DNA of 64,000 nucleotides. Origin: an uncultured Anaeroplasmataceae bacterium (GTDB lineage Bacteria; Bacillota_I; Bacilli_A; Acholeplasmatales; Anaeroplasmataceae). Every line of letters begins with the position of its first letter. The stretch's first letter is position 1. Both the position numbers and the translations under genes were made by a program. Positions 55,482 to 64,000 of this stretch are shown one piece after another. The notes beneath the pieces are model-generated. The model was not told where the DNA came from. It searched no databases and saw only the letters and a list, made by a program, of their open reading frames with translations. The stretch covers positions 62,001 to 126,000 of the forward strand of contig CAKQEA010000002.1 in assembly GCA_934229785.1 (NCBI GenBank). Reading direction: 5' to 3'.

Positions 55482-56780
55482 CTACCTATTATCATATTCA
55501 TCATTTTTATGATCATTTTCACCTTTAAAGCTAATATTTGAATCAACAAATAAAACATCAGCATATCTAATAAATCCATATTCCTTAGCTTTAATATTAA
55601 CATTTTTAAAGATAATATCATGCATGTATGAATCACTAAAGCCTTCTATGTTAAACGCTCTAGAAATACCATAATAATCATCTTTGTATGTCGATACAAC
55701 ATTATTAACAAAAATATTAGATACTTCCGTGTTCACTCCATCAGTTTTCATACATAAGGTTTTAATAGTTTTTGTTATTTCCCCATTATAATCATTAGGT
55801 AGGGTACAAATACTATAGTTCGGATTCCAATTTAAAAACCAATGAAATGCATATTTAACATTTATCATTTTGATATTATCAACATAAACATTTTTTATAT
55901 AACCTTTTCTAGGTAATGATGACTTAATTCTAAAGCCACAATCAGTCCCATCAAACACTAAATTCTTCAACCATACATTATAAATACCACCTGATACCTC
56001 ACTACCAATCGTAACACCAAAGCCCTCTTTAAATTTACAATCTACTATGCTTATATCATGACATGGTCTATTGACTCTTATTCCATCATAATCTCTACCT
56101 GATTTAATACTAATTGAATCATCATTTGTTCGTAATACACAATTTTTAACAATTATATTACTTGAAGAATCAATATCTATTCCATCAGTGGATGGAGCAC
56201 ATAAATTTGAAGAATCTATATGAATATTATCAACAATAATATTATCACTGTACAAAATATGAACATTCCAAAAGCCAGATTCAAATGAGGTAATATCCTT
56301 AATTTCAATATTACTAGAATTAGAAATAACTAAATTTCTAGGTCTCATACAATCATAGTCACATAAAAAGCGTAATCCTTTAGCATCATATTCCTTACGC
56401 ATTCCACCATGCATATCAATTCCCCAATATTTACTCCACCAATAAGGTCCATTTCCATTAATAATACCTTTACCAGAAATTGTAACATTATGGCAATTAT
56501 TACAATTTAAAATTCCCGGATACCATTTCATTTCAACACCAGCAATACGTGTATCAACTAACACATAATCACACTCATTAACAGAGGCAATTAATTCTGC
56601 ATTATTATCAATAATCAAATTAATATTACTCTTTAAAAATAATCCTGAAACTAAATATTTACCACTACTTATAACTAAGGTATCATCATTATGTAAAAAA
56701 TCTATTATTTTTTGAATATCTTTCGTAACATTTGTTTTACCATCATTTGCTACATTATATTTTTTTATATCTATAATCAT
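55482..56780 (-). CDS. GH28-family pectinolytic glycosidase
   Basis: 432 residues from the ATG at 56780 (ribosome site GAGGT); a longer frame from 56849 has no ribosome site. Right-handed beta helix with the family acids: PSTDGIDIDSS near 199 and RTNDDSISIKSG near 220. The next family landmark (GHG) appears as GFGVTIGSEVSGG near 253, without the usual His, as in some exo-type members; GFRIKSS follows near 280. No signal peptide, so a cytosolic oligogalacturonide- or rhamnogalacturonide-degrading role fits. First gene of the long operon down to 49780. Confidence 0.88.
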   Translation of the reverse strand: MIIDIKKYNVANDGKTNVTKDIQKIIDFLHNDDTLVISSGKYLVSGLFLKSNINLIIDNNAELIASVNECDYVLVDTRIAGVEMKWYPGILNCNNCHNVTISGKGIINGNGPYWWSKYWGIDMHGGMRKEYDAKGLRFLCDYDCMRPRNLVISNSSNIEIKDITSFESGFWNVHILYSDNIIVDNIHIDSSNLCAPSTDGIDIDSSSNIIVKNCVLRTNDDSISIKSGRDYDGIRVNRPCHDISIVDCKFKEGFGVTIGSEVSGGIYNVWLKNLVFDGTDCGFRIKSSLPRKGYIKNVYVDNIKMINVKYAFHWFLNWNPNYSICTLPNDYNGEITKTIKTLCMKTDGVNTEVSNIFVNNVVSTYKDDYYGISRAFNIEGFSDSYMHDIIFKNVNIKAKEYGFIRYADVLFVDSNISFKGENDHKNDEYDNR

Positions 56781-56842
56781 TTTAAACCTCAAAAGAAAAA
56801 GTACAACATTTATCTTATTATACTTTATTCTAAAGGAAAAAT

Positions 56843-56895
56843 AAAGCACTCAAAAAGAGAAACCTTAACCTTAAGGCTTCACTTAAAAGTGCTTT
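56843..56895 (-). terminator. Terminator of the LOG-family gene
   Basis: Outer stem AAAGCACT/AGTGCTTT enclosing an inner CCTTAA/TTAAGG stem; T-rich on both sides, so it may work in both directions. It lies between the LOG gene and the GH28 gene on the minus strand. Confidence 0.7.
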
Positions 56896-56924
56896 TTTAA
56901 TCCTAATAACATTACAAAATATTG

Positions 56925-57464
56925 TTATTTATACCTATTAATAATTGTACTTATTTCATTTAAATCATTTACAAAATAAACATTTTTTAATCTTTCATCT
57001 GATGAAAAATCAAATTTAACCATAGTATTAAGAAGTGATTTCAAGCCATCATAATAACCATTTACATTATATATAATGCAAGGAGAATTTAAATGGTTTA
57101 AAGCCACCTTAGACATAACCTCAGAAATTTCCTCCAAAGTACCAGTACCACCTGGAAAAGCAATAAAGGCATCTGCAAGCTCAATCATTTTTGTTTTTCT
57201 TTCTGCCATATCCTTTGTAACATATAATTTTGTTAAACCATCAAATTGAAGTTCCTTCTCAATAAAGAATTTGGGTTCTACACCTATTACCTTGCCTCCA
57301 CTTGTAAGTGTACTTTTAGCTATTATTCCCATTAATCCTGTTTTTGACCCACCATAAATAAGTGTATGACCATTACTACCAATAAACTGTCCAAGTTCTT
57401 CTACTTTTTCTAAAAAAATAGAATCATTTCCAAAATTAGCTCCTAAATACACTGCTATATTCAT
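56925..57464 (-). CDS. LOG-family nucleotide phosphoribohydrolase
   Basis: 179 residues. Rossmann fold with the lysine-decarboxylase-like signature as ERKTKMIELADAF near 88-100 and PGGTGTLEE near 104-112. LOG/YgdH-type enzymes cleave nucleoside 5'-monophosphates (cytokinin-type in plants, purine salvage in bacteria). Monocistronic. Confidence 0.93.
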   Translation of the reverse strand: MNIAVYLGANFGNDSIFLEKVEELGQFIGSNGHTLIYGGSKTGLMGIIAKSTLTSGGKVIGVEPKFFIEKELQFDGLTKLYVTKDMAERKTKMIELADAFIAFPGGTGTLEEISEVMSKVALNHLNSPCIIYNVNGYYDGLKSLLNTMVKFDFSSDERLKNVYFVNDLNEISTIINRYK

Positions 57465-57507
57465 TCTACCACCTCATATTCTAATTATAAATTTAAACAA
57501 TAAATAA

Positions 57508-59871
57508 CTATTCGCCAATAATCTTATCAATTAGCTTAATTCTACCATTATACTTTGATATCAAAAAATCAATTAACAAATACATTCCATAAGAGATAAT
57601 TAACAAAATAACAAATATAATCCAACCAGCTGCTGATAGATTTTTAAAGTCATAATAATAATTGAAAAATGGTGTAAAAAATGCCAACAAAACATTTAAT
57701 ATAAGACCAAAAATCGATAACACAACTACAACTACTTTATATTTATTAAATGGCCTACTTACATTAATTAATATTAAAATTCCTACAGATGCCATAATTA
57801 ATATTGAGGCAGTTGATATTTCATCATAAGATAAATTAAAGGCTAATCCAATAAAATACATTAAAGTTACCATTATAGCATTAGTAAGTCCAGCTGGGAT
57901 TGCATATTTTAATATATTTTTAATAAAGTTTCCTTTAATTAACTTTTTATTAGGACTTTGTGAAAGTAAAAAGGCTGGAAAACCTATTGTAAACATATTT
58001 ACAAGTCCTACTTGGGTAGTTTTGACAGGAAATTGACGTAAGCAAAGTAAAAAGATTAAAGTTAAAATTATGGCATAAACATTCTTAGATAAAAATAATG
58101 CACCACTTGTTTCTAAATTATTTACAACTCTTCTTCCTTCTAAAACAACCTGTGGCATATGTGAAAAGTTAGAATCAAGCAAAACAACCTGGCTTACCTG
58201 CATAGCAGCATCTGCTCCACTAGCAAGGGCAATAGAACAATCTGCTTCTTTAAGAGCTAATATATCATTTACTCCATCTCCTACCATCGCAACCTTATTC
58301 TTTTTATTTTTTAAAGTCCTTATAATAACCTGCTTTTGATGTGGTGTTACACGACCAAATACATTATATTTTTCTACAGACTCCATTAACTCATTATCAG
58401 TTAATTTAGAGGTATCAATATAATTTTCTGCACCTTTAATTAAAGCTTTAGAGGCTACCATTGAAACAGTTTTAGGATTATCTCCTGATATAACCTTAAT
58501 ATCAACATTATAAGACGAAAAATATTTAAATGTCTCAACCGCATTAAGACGTATAGGGTTATCTAGTACAACAAGTCCCATTGGTGTTAGTCTAGTGGTT
58601 ATTTCTTTTCCATCAATCATATTTACAGACCTGCATAATGCAAGAACTCTATAGCCTTCATTTTGGTAAGAATCAATTAAATCCTTATATTCTAAATAGT
58701 TTTCTTTGATAATAAAATCAGGTGCACCTAGAACATATGAAAATGACTCAAAATTTACTGCACTATATTTAAATTGTGATGAAAAGGCTGATTTTGAAAT
58801 AAATTTATCTCTAACATCACCTTTAAATTTATCCTTAATTGCTCTCATTGTAATATTATCAAAATCCTGAGCAAAAGAAAAATCGACAAGAGCCTGAAAT
58901 ATTTCTTCCTTTGAAATTTTAGAATCAATACTTAAATAATCAATAACATCCATATTATTATCAGTAATAGTACCTGTTTTATCAATACACAAGGTATTAA
59001 TTCTAGCAAGAGACTCAATCGATTTCATATCATGAGTTAAAACGTTATTTTTAGCAAGTCTTACAGCACTTATAGCCAAAGATACACTAGCAAGCAAAAA
59101 TAATCCCTCAGGAATCATCATTAAAATAGCAGCAACAGTAGAATCAACTGCATCCTTTATTGTAGCCCCATTAATAAAATAAGCTTCACTAAACAAACCA
59201 ATAGCAAAGGGGATTATTATTATACCTACCGCTTTAACCAATCTATTAAGCGATTTAATTATCTCGCTTGTCTCACGTGTCTTGTTCTCTTTAGCTTCAA
59301 GTGTTAATTTATTTATATAGGAATCACTTCCAACATTAGTAAGCTTTACATACACCTTACCTGAAACTATGTATGATCCTGATAGCAAGATAGAATCTAC
59401 CTCTTTTTTAATTTCATCGCTTTCCCCAGTTAAAAGTGATTCATTCACTAGCGCTTGACCTAATACAACACGTCCATCAGCACATATTTGGTTCCCAGCA
59501 CTAAATATAACTAAATCCCCTTCAACTAAATCACAAACATTTATTTTTTCTTCATTTCCATTTCTAACAACTAAAGCCTTGGGCTCAGCCATTAGGGTTA
59601 ATTTATCTAATACTCTTTTACTTTTAATTTCTTGAATAATACCAATTAATATATTAAGAATAATGAGTGGTAAAAAAGTTAATGCCTTATAAAGCTTAAC
59701 TAAAATTAAAATGATTGCAATTAAAAAAAATATTAAATTAAAATATGTGAATAAATTTGAAGTTATTATTTCTAAATAACTTTTAGAAGGATTTTTAATA
59801 CTACTATTAACCTTACCTTCTTCTTTCTTCTTATTCACTTCTTCATTTGTTAAACCTATCAATTTATCCAT
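57508..59871 (-). CDS. CtpE-like cation P-type ATPase
   Basis: 787 residues from the ATG at 59871 (GGTGAAGG just upstream). A longer frame from 59934 would run through the terminator at 59926-59948 and is rejected. Actuator LTGESDE, membrane MIPEGLFLL, phosphorylation site CIDKTGTITD and hinge MVGDGVNDILAL are intact. The PEG motif in the fourth helix and the VRLAKNNVLTHDMKSIESLA segment resemble the CtpE/YoaB group, linked to Ca2+ or Mn2+. Substrate not settled. Confidence 0.92.
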   Translation of the reverse strand: MDKLIGLTNEEVNKKKEEGKVNSSIKNPSKSYLEIITSNLFTYFNLIFFLIAIILILVKLYKALTFLPLIILNILIGIIQEIKSKRVLDKLTLMAEPKALVVRNGNEEKINVCDLVEGDLVIFSAGNQICADGRVVLGQALVNESLLTGESDEIKKEVDSILLSGSYIVSGKVYVKLTNVGSDSYINKLTLEAKENKTRETSEIIKSLNRLVKAVGIIIIPFAIGLFSEAYFINGATIKDAVDSTVAAILMMIPEGLFLLASVSLAISAVRLAKNNVLTHDMKSIESLARINTLCIDKTGTITDNNMDVIDYLSIDSKISKEEIFQALVDFSFAQDFDNITMRAIKDKFKGDVRDKFISKSAFSSQFKYSAVNFESFSYVLGAPDFIIKENYLEYKDLIDSYQNEGYRVLALCRSVNMIDGKEITTRLTPMGLVVLDNPIRLNAVETFKYFSSYNVDIKVISGDNPKTVSMVASKALIKGAENYIDTSKLTDNELMESVEKYNVFGRVTPHQKQVIIRTLKNKKNKVAMVGDGVNDILALKEADCSIALASGADAAMQVSQVVLLDSNFSHMPQVVLEGRRVVNNLETSGALFLSKNVYAIILTLIFLLCLRQFPVKTTQVGLVNMFTIGFPAFLLSQSPNKKLIKGNFIKNILKYAIPAGLTNAIMVTLMYFIGLAFNLSYDEISTASILIMASVGILILINVSRPFNKYKVVVVVLSIFGLILNVLLAFFTPFFNYYYDFKNLSAAGWIIFVILLIISYGMYLLIDFLISKYNGRIKLIDKIIGE

Positions 59872-59925
59872 ACCTTCACCATTAAAATGATTATATATCA
59901 TAAACATATTAAATGCAAAAGAAAA

Positions 59926-59948
59926 AGCAACCATACATTAAGGTTGCT
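59926..59948 (-). terminator. Terminator of the hydrolase pair
   Basis: AGCAACC/GGTTGCT stem then TTTTTC on the minus strand, just past the stop at 59955. Confidence 0.82.
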
Positions 59949-59954
59949 TAATAT

Positions 59955-60572
59955 TTATTTTACTTGATGATCATAATGGCAATCACAACAATCTCCACCA
60001 GATGCTAATGTATATTTTCTTTCAAATTTTGTATTATTCATCGATGCCATATCATAATCTAATGAGCACATTGCAGGAATATACTCATTTAGACCAAGCT
60101 TATTCATTAAATAACAAATACCACAGGTATAAAATATTGCAGTATATTTATTTATATTCTCACCATCAACAACCTCAAACCTCCAAGAGTAAGGATTAGA
60201 ATTGGTTTCGCTCATTTTAGCCTGTGCCTTTAATTTTTTTCTTCCCTCTATAGTATAACTTTTACTCTTAGATGTTGCCATTTTAGTCATTTTATTATTA
60301 CACATTGCATCACGATAATATTTCCTAATTTCTTCAACGTTATGTTTATTTTTTAAATTTAAAATAACTGCTGAGAGCATTGCACAGCTTAAGATATTCG
60401 TAATAAAACGATCACCTTTTTCAAATTCATCAACACTTAATACTATCTCTTTATATTTTAAATGAGCCTTTTTCATAATTTGAGGATCTTCACCTAAATC
60501 CATAATTAAATATTTTTTAAAAGTTTTTTTGTAAAAAAAACACATCATCTTTGGCATTAAAGAATATTTCAT
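59955..60572 (-). CDS. ATC-hydrolase-like protein (L-2-amino-thiazoline-4-carboxylate hydrolase family)
   Basis: 205 residues. The last 45 residues carry the family pattern: MCSLDYDMAS, then KYTLASGGDCCDCHYDHQ near 186-203, with a CxxC-like cluster near the end. Members hydrolyse a cyclic cysteine precursor in Pseudomonas; most relatives are uncharacterised. Its start overlaps the stop of the upstream alpha/beta hydrolase by one base, so the two probably act together. Confidence 0.8.
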   Translation of the reverse strand: MKYSLMPKMMCFFYKKTFKKYLIMDLGEDPQIMKKAHLKYKEIVLSVDEFEKGDRFITNILSCAMLSAVILNLKNKHNVEEIRKYYRDAMCNNKMTKMATSKSKSYTIEGRKKLKAQAKMSETNSNPYSWRFEVVDGENINKYTAIFYTCGICYLMNKLGLNEYIPAMCSLDYDMASMNNTKFERKYTLASGGDCCDCHYDHQVK

Positions 60573-61501
60573 TATTTACAACTCCATTTCCTAATTGCAG
60601 TCTTAATTTTCAAATCAATATCTATTCTAGTTTTTTTGCAATCCTTTGAATATTTTTTACAAGCGCTAAATGCCAATTTAACAAACAAATTTGAGCCAAT
60701 AGGAAACATCATTTTGATTAAGCTTTCTGGAAACACAAAATGAGTACCATGTTCATAAACATAAGCCTCCAAATCAACATTATTTTCAATCATACTAAGT
60801 CTTTTTTCTATACGATGAATATACTTAGCAGTATCCCATAATGAATCATCACAGGCACCAATAAGAAGAAGCTTACCATTTATTTTTTCAACCTTAATCA
60901 TTTCTTCTTCTAAAAGTGGATGTTTAACCTCTGAATCATTAAATATTTTTAATGAATTAATCATATCCTTGTTCTTCTTTGATTCTTCTATCATTATATT
61001 CCAATAATCAGGATGTTGATAGCAAAAAGGCATATAAGGAAGCATTACACCTCGATACGTAAATAAGGATTCACCATCAATAGGCCATTCCTTACAGCCA
61101 TCCTTATTTCCTTGAGCAAATCCCTGCCATATAAAATCACTTGGTGTCATAGCAATTGTCAATGTTATATCATTGAAATATGATGAAGCCGTTAAAGCAA
61201 GTGTTCCTGTAGTTGAAGCTCCTGTAATACCAATCTTATTATTTCCATTTTGTTTCAACCACTTAATAGCATTTTCAATACGTTCAAGTGGATAATTATG
61301 ATATGAATAGCTCTTTCTTTCAACAGACATAGTTAAAACATTAACATTTAATTTATTAAGCCATTTCGCAGCTGTTCTTGCCATGTAATCATCGCTATCA
61401 TCACCAAGCATAGTAATGATTGCACAATTTGAATTATTTTTACATTTAAAATAACTACCATGAAAGCCATCCTTAAAAGTATCAAAATGAATTCTTTTCA
61501 T
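60572..61501 (-). CDS. BAAT-like alpha/beta hydrolase
   Basis: 309 residues. The plan is that of the BAAT/acyl-CoA thioester hydrolase C-terminal domain: nucleophile elbow GITGASTTGTLAL near 92-104 (Ser followed by Thr where Gly is usual), acidic residue in GACDDSLWDTA near 214, and catalytic His in HGTHFVFPES near 252. No N-terminal BAAT domain. It abuts the ATC-hydrolase-like gene and lies in the same unit. Confidence 0.8.
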   Translation of the reverse strand: MKRIHFDTFKDGFHGSYFKCKNNSNCAIITMLGDDSDDYMARTAAKWLNKLNVNVLTMSVERKSYSYHNYPLERIENAIKWLKQNGNNKIGITGASTTGTLALTASSYFNDITLTIAMTPSDFIWQGFAQGNKDGCKEWPIDGESLFTYRGVMLPYMPFCYQHPDYWNIMIEESKKNKDMINSLKIFNDSEVKHPLLEEEMIKVEKINGKLLLIGACDDSLWDTAKYIHRIEKRLSMIENNVDLEAYVYEHGTHFVFPESLIKMMFPIGSNLFVKLAFSACKKYSKDCKKTRIDIDLKIKTAIRKWSCK

Positions 61502-61570
61502 ATTCTACCTCCAGTTAGATATAACTAACTATATTATACAACTAAATTGATAAAATCAACTTCAAAATTT

Positions 61571-62353
61571 TCAATTTGAAAAAACACAATCAAAAACTTC
61601 ATCAACCCAATCTAAATGATGACAGAAGAAAAATGTTTCATGATTCATATTTTGTTCCCTAATGTCAGGATTTTTAAAATGCATTAAATATCTTTTTCTA
61701 TATTTTTTGCCCATTTTTAAAGCATAAAAAATATGAACAGTTGTATTTTTATTATAAATATTTTTATCTATCTTTGTAACAAGATCTGAAACATATTGAT
61801 TATAAATACTTTTTTTTGTAACAACATTTTGTAATTCAGAAACCATAAATGAATTTAAAAATTCAATCATTTGATTATATCGTTTTGTATCATTTATTTT
61901 CATATCATCTAGTTTATTTTGCATAAAGCTAGGCAATTTTCTAGTATGAATCATCTTATACATTATTGGTGCAATAATTTTACCTTTAATAGAGGCTATA
62001 ATTTTATTACTTTGATCCATATCACTACTTCCCAAAATTATATGATCTACCTTTATATTATTTCTTTGAAGTAAATAGCTTGCAAATGAACCACCTAACG
62101 AACAGCCATAAATACACAATATATGATTATTGAAATTTTCTTTAATATATTTTTCAATCTTAATTGTTTCTTCTTCCATACTGACATATTCAGTTTTTTC
62201 ATTTTCATCAAAGCCATCAAAAGATACTACAACAGTATAAAATTTCTCTTTCAATAAAGGTACTACCTTATTAAATAAGCTATAATGACAACATGTACCA
62301 GGTATAAGTAAAATAACTGGATTATTTATATCACCAGATTCATAAAAATTCAT
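61571..62353 (-). CDS. Alpha/beta hydrolase
   Basis: 260 residues. Oxyanion strand ILLIPGTCCHYSLF near 14-27, nucleophile elbow YGCSLGGSFASYLL near 82-95, and a late HHLDWVDEVF that supplies the His. A cap region sits at about 120-200. Substrate not predictable. It is on the same strand as, and 70 nt upstream of, the BAAT-like gene. Confidence 0.88.
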   Translation of the reverse strand: MNFYESGDINNPVILLIPGTCCHYSLFNKVVPLLKEKFYTVVVSFDGFDENEKTEYVSMEEETIKIEKYIKENFNNHILCIYGCSLGGSFASYLLQRNNIKVDHIILGSSDMDQSNKIIASIKGKIIAPIMYKMIHTRKLPSFMQNKLDDMKINDTKRYNQMIEFLNSFMVSELQNVVTKKSIYNQYVSDLVTKIDKNIYNKNTTVHIFYALKMGKKYRKRYLMHFKNPDIREQNMNHETFFFCHHLDWVDEVFDCVFSN

Positions 62354-62957
62354 AGTTAGTCACCTCTAACCAAATTATATCATAAACCACTTATTTTTAA
62401 AAGTTTCGAATTAAATAAAATTAACAAGTTTTAGAATTTTCACATATATTTTGCAACAAAAAAACAATCAGTGCGATTCTTCCATTACTTTAAATCTACC
62501 TAAATGATGATTAACTCTTTGAAATGTAATTTGAGCAACCTACATCTCTTACTTTAGCTACTAAAATAAGCGATTATTTATTTAAGTAAACGATTTAACT
62601 ACCTTGCACAACAAGTCCTTTCAAACCTGTTCATGTGATCTGAACGCAGTTCTTCTGCCATCATATAATTTATTTTCAAAATTATCCAAAGCTATTAATG
62701 CTATTTTATTAATGATAATAATATGACTACTCTCAATATTTGCTAATCATTTAAAGCATGTTGATTTGTTAAATTTCTATCAAACACCAATTAAATCAAT
62801 TTAACTAATAAAAATGCTACGGGAATTTATGTCTATATTTCCGCATTTAAATTATCATGTTTTTCTCATTATTTCCATTAAAAAAAGTATCATTGAATCT
62901 TTAATATATTATGAAATCAATCGTTTTGTAGCAATATATAAAAAGAAAAAGAGCATC
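62354..62957. other. 600-nt decayed region
   Basis: No intact gene. On the minus strand a broken frame near 62610-62745 reads ALIALDNFENKLYDGRRTAF, and another near 62475-62540 reads ITFQRVNHHLGRFKVMEESH; both end in stops. They look like remains of one or two genes; a LytTR-type origin for the first is only a guess. Confidence 0.4.
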
Positions 62958-63404
62958 CTAAAAATGCCGTTTTACACTTCTACAAGACTCTAAAGTATTC
63001 TGGCGAAAAGGATATATGTTCCTATCTGCAAAGAAAAAAGGTCTGACACAATTTGTATCAAACCTATAACTTCGATATAGGATAATTATTCCAATTAGAA
63101 TCAATCCCGCTATAAGATATATCCACCACTGAAAACTAAATAACCATTTTATAAATTTAGCTATTTCAATACAAATAAATAATAACCCTAGAAATACAAT
63201 AATTCTAACAATCCAATGAGTATCACTCATTATATTAGAATCATAAAATCCGAGAGCATCAAATATCATACCAACAAATCCAAAAGCCACTAGAAAGGCA
63301 ATTATGCCAATAATAGCGAGGATTATTGAATCAGCTGTTGAATTTACTATAAAATTTGAAATAAAGTCTAAAAAAACACTCAAATTGCCTTTTCTCTTTC
63401 TCAA
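62958..63404 (-). CDS. Three-helix membrane protein, unknown function
   Basis: 148 residues with membrane segments at about 24-47, 64-86 and 91-110 and a basic C-terminal tail rich in Arg and Cys (RFDTNCVRPFFF). The tail looks unusual for a membrane protein and may be read into decayed sequence. Lies between a gene graveyard and an HsdR fragment. No family recognised. Confidence 0.5.
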   Translation of the reverse strand: MRKRKGNLSVFLDFISNFIVNSTADSIILAIIGIIAFLVAFGFVGMIFDALGFYDSNIMSDTHWIVRIIVFLGLLFICIEIAKFIKWLFSFQWWIYLIAGLILIGIIILYRSYRFDTNCVRPFFFADRNIYPFRQNTLESCRSVKRHF

Positions 63405-63429
63405 ATCAAAAATTCATTATTTGTATTAA

Positions 63430-63642
63430 TTATTTTCTATATTTCTTAAAGTTATCAGCTTGTTCAAAGATTTCTTTATATACATCGCCTTGTGTAACTA
63501 GAGGATATTTATATTCAGCTAATTTTAAAACAATATCTACTTTTAATTCAGCTTTAATATCTTTTTTCTTAAACCAGTCTGTATATTTGGATTTGTCATC
63601 TACAATAAGCTTTGTCACTAGTGATGTCACTGATTTTGTCAC
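63430..63642 (-). pseudogene. C-terminal fragment of a type I restriction HsdR subunit
   Basis: 70 residues, of which ELKVDIVLKLAEYKYPLVTQ and DVYKEIFEQADNFKKYRK match the extreme C-terminus of HsdR (helical end after the DUF3387 region). The nuclease and helicase domains are missing; upstream is only AT-rich, repeat-like DNA. Remnant of a lost restriction system. Confidence 0.7.
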
Positions 63643-63840
63643 GTGTCACGTGGTGGTACTTGAAAATATATATGCTCTTATATATGCCTATATATAGTAA
63701 GTAGCAGTTTAACGATTAATAATAATATAACTATTTAATTTTATATATTAATACCTATAAGTACTTCTAATATTATTTATAATAAAAAAAGCTAAAACCT
63801 ATAATAATTGTAATTTTAACCCTTATATAAAGAAAAAAAT
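63643..63840. other. AT-rich intergenic stretch
   Basis: No gene. Contains runs of TATATA and two short tandem-like TATATGC segments near 63670-63695; nothing functional can be named. Confidence 0.4.
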
Positions 63841-63862
63841 AGCCGATATTTTGGTATCGACT
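63841..63862 (-). terminator. Terminator of tRNA-Ser
   Basis: AGTCGATA/TATCGGCT stem then ATTTTTTTC on the minus strand. Confidence 0.75.
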
Positions 63863-63876
63863 ATACTTAACTCTAA

Positions 63877-63967
63877 TGGCGGAGCAGAAGGGATTCGAAC
63901 CCTTGCACCAGTTACCCGGTCTACTTCCTTAGCAGGGAAGCCTCTTGAGCCTCTTGAGTACTACTCC
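63877..63967 (-). tRNA. tRNA-Ser, anticodon GCT
   Basis: Minus-strand cloverleaf with the long variable arm of class II tRNAs: acceptor GGAGTAG/CTGCTCC, anticodon stem CTTCC/GGAAG with loop CTGCTAA (anticodon GCT), variable arm ACCGGGTAACTGGT, T-arm GGTTCGAATCC, G73 and encoded CCA. Confidence 0.93.
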
Positions 63968-64000
63968 AACTACCAAGCGCTTCTACATTATACTATAAGC

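Noticed and set aside
59871..59934. Longer N-terminus of the P-type ATPase
   Set aside because: It would translate through the upstream gene's terminator hairpin, whereas the ATG at 59871 has a good ribosome site.
63663..63700. TATATG-rich segment as a tandem repeat or origin
   Set aside because: Units are irregular and very AT-rich DNA gives such runs by chance; no DnaA-box cluster is present.
1..64000. CRISPR array
   Set aside because: No series of short regularly spaced repeats with unique spacers was seen; the only long repeat is the two-copy ATPase domain.

Overview
The window is about 64 kb of very AT-rich bacterial chromosome with short intergenic gaps and mostly minus-strand genes in tight operons. 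It uses the standard bacterial code: TGA is a real stop, for example in GTGA and ATGA overlaps between consecutive genes. Low-GC codon use, a T-box leader before trpS, Gram-positive style Pho boxes, a GltX over 550 residues long, MntR/MntP/Fur control and a flavodiiron protein together suggest an anaerobic, probably gut-dwelling, uncultured Firmicute of the Bacilli / Erysipelotrichia / Mollicutes-related type. That placement is inference. Pectin-degrading genes (a CE8-like pectinesterase and a GH28) fit a plant-fed gut.

Layout. 1-8.7 kb: an operon-like, membrane-associated AAA+ system. It has a 1251-residue protein joining a degenerate GH3-like region, a membrane hairpin and a nucleotide-binding-dead copy of the AAA+ domain; a membrane-anchored McrB/MoxR-like ATPase; a DUF2357-like coiled-coil protein; and a second ATPase cut by the window edge, whose ATPase domain is nearly identical in DNA to the first. 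A YcjF/DUF697-like membrane protein lies just upstream. 10-19 kb: a full phosphate regulon (pstS-pstC-pstA-pstB-phoU, then a Na/Pi transporter-phoP-phoR) with three sets of 11-bp-period Pho boxes; PstS is circularly permuted. 19-26 kb: small membrane proteins, a GNAT protein, a SWIM-SNF2 helicase and NadE. 26-29 kb: a cupin/CMD pseudogene, a small alarmone synthetase, a T-box and trpS.

29-34 kb: a RibD-C-like reductase, a TOTE-type primase-helicase and an MBL hydrolase. 34.2-38.4 kb: an accessory zone of broken genes (frameshifted ORF, transposase scraps, DUF4143 ATPase pseudogene, IS3 remnant) around an intact, compositionally foreign pectinesterase. 38.4-46.5 kb: tRNA-Glu(CTC), gltX, flavodiiron protein, trypsin-like lipoprotein, Fur and a second SWIM-SNF2. 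46.7-49.6 kb: manganese/cation homeostasis (mntR, yidD, mntP, a CaCA exchanger behind a probable yybP-ykoY riboswitch) and tRNA-Glu(TTC). 49.8-56.8 kb: a tightly packed operon running GH28, a 4Fe-4S protein, a small cysteine protein, a radical SAM enzyme, a lipoprotein with a cytosolic poly(Cys-Ala) tail, glpK and an RluA-type pseudouridine synthase. The radical SAM enzyme and its tail-bearing neighbour look like an enzyme-substrate pair. 56.9-64 kb: LOG-family enzyme, CtpE-like P-type ATPase, an ATC-hydrolase-like protein, two alpha/beta hydrolases, a decayed stretch, a membrane protein, an HsdR fragment and tRNA-Ser.

The best candidates for undescribed biology are the AAA+/pseudo-AAA+/GH3-like membrane system at the left edge and the radical SAM / poly(Cys-Ala) pair at 52-54.5 kb. 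The permuted PstS is a third, clearly visible oddity.
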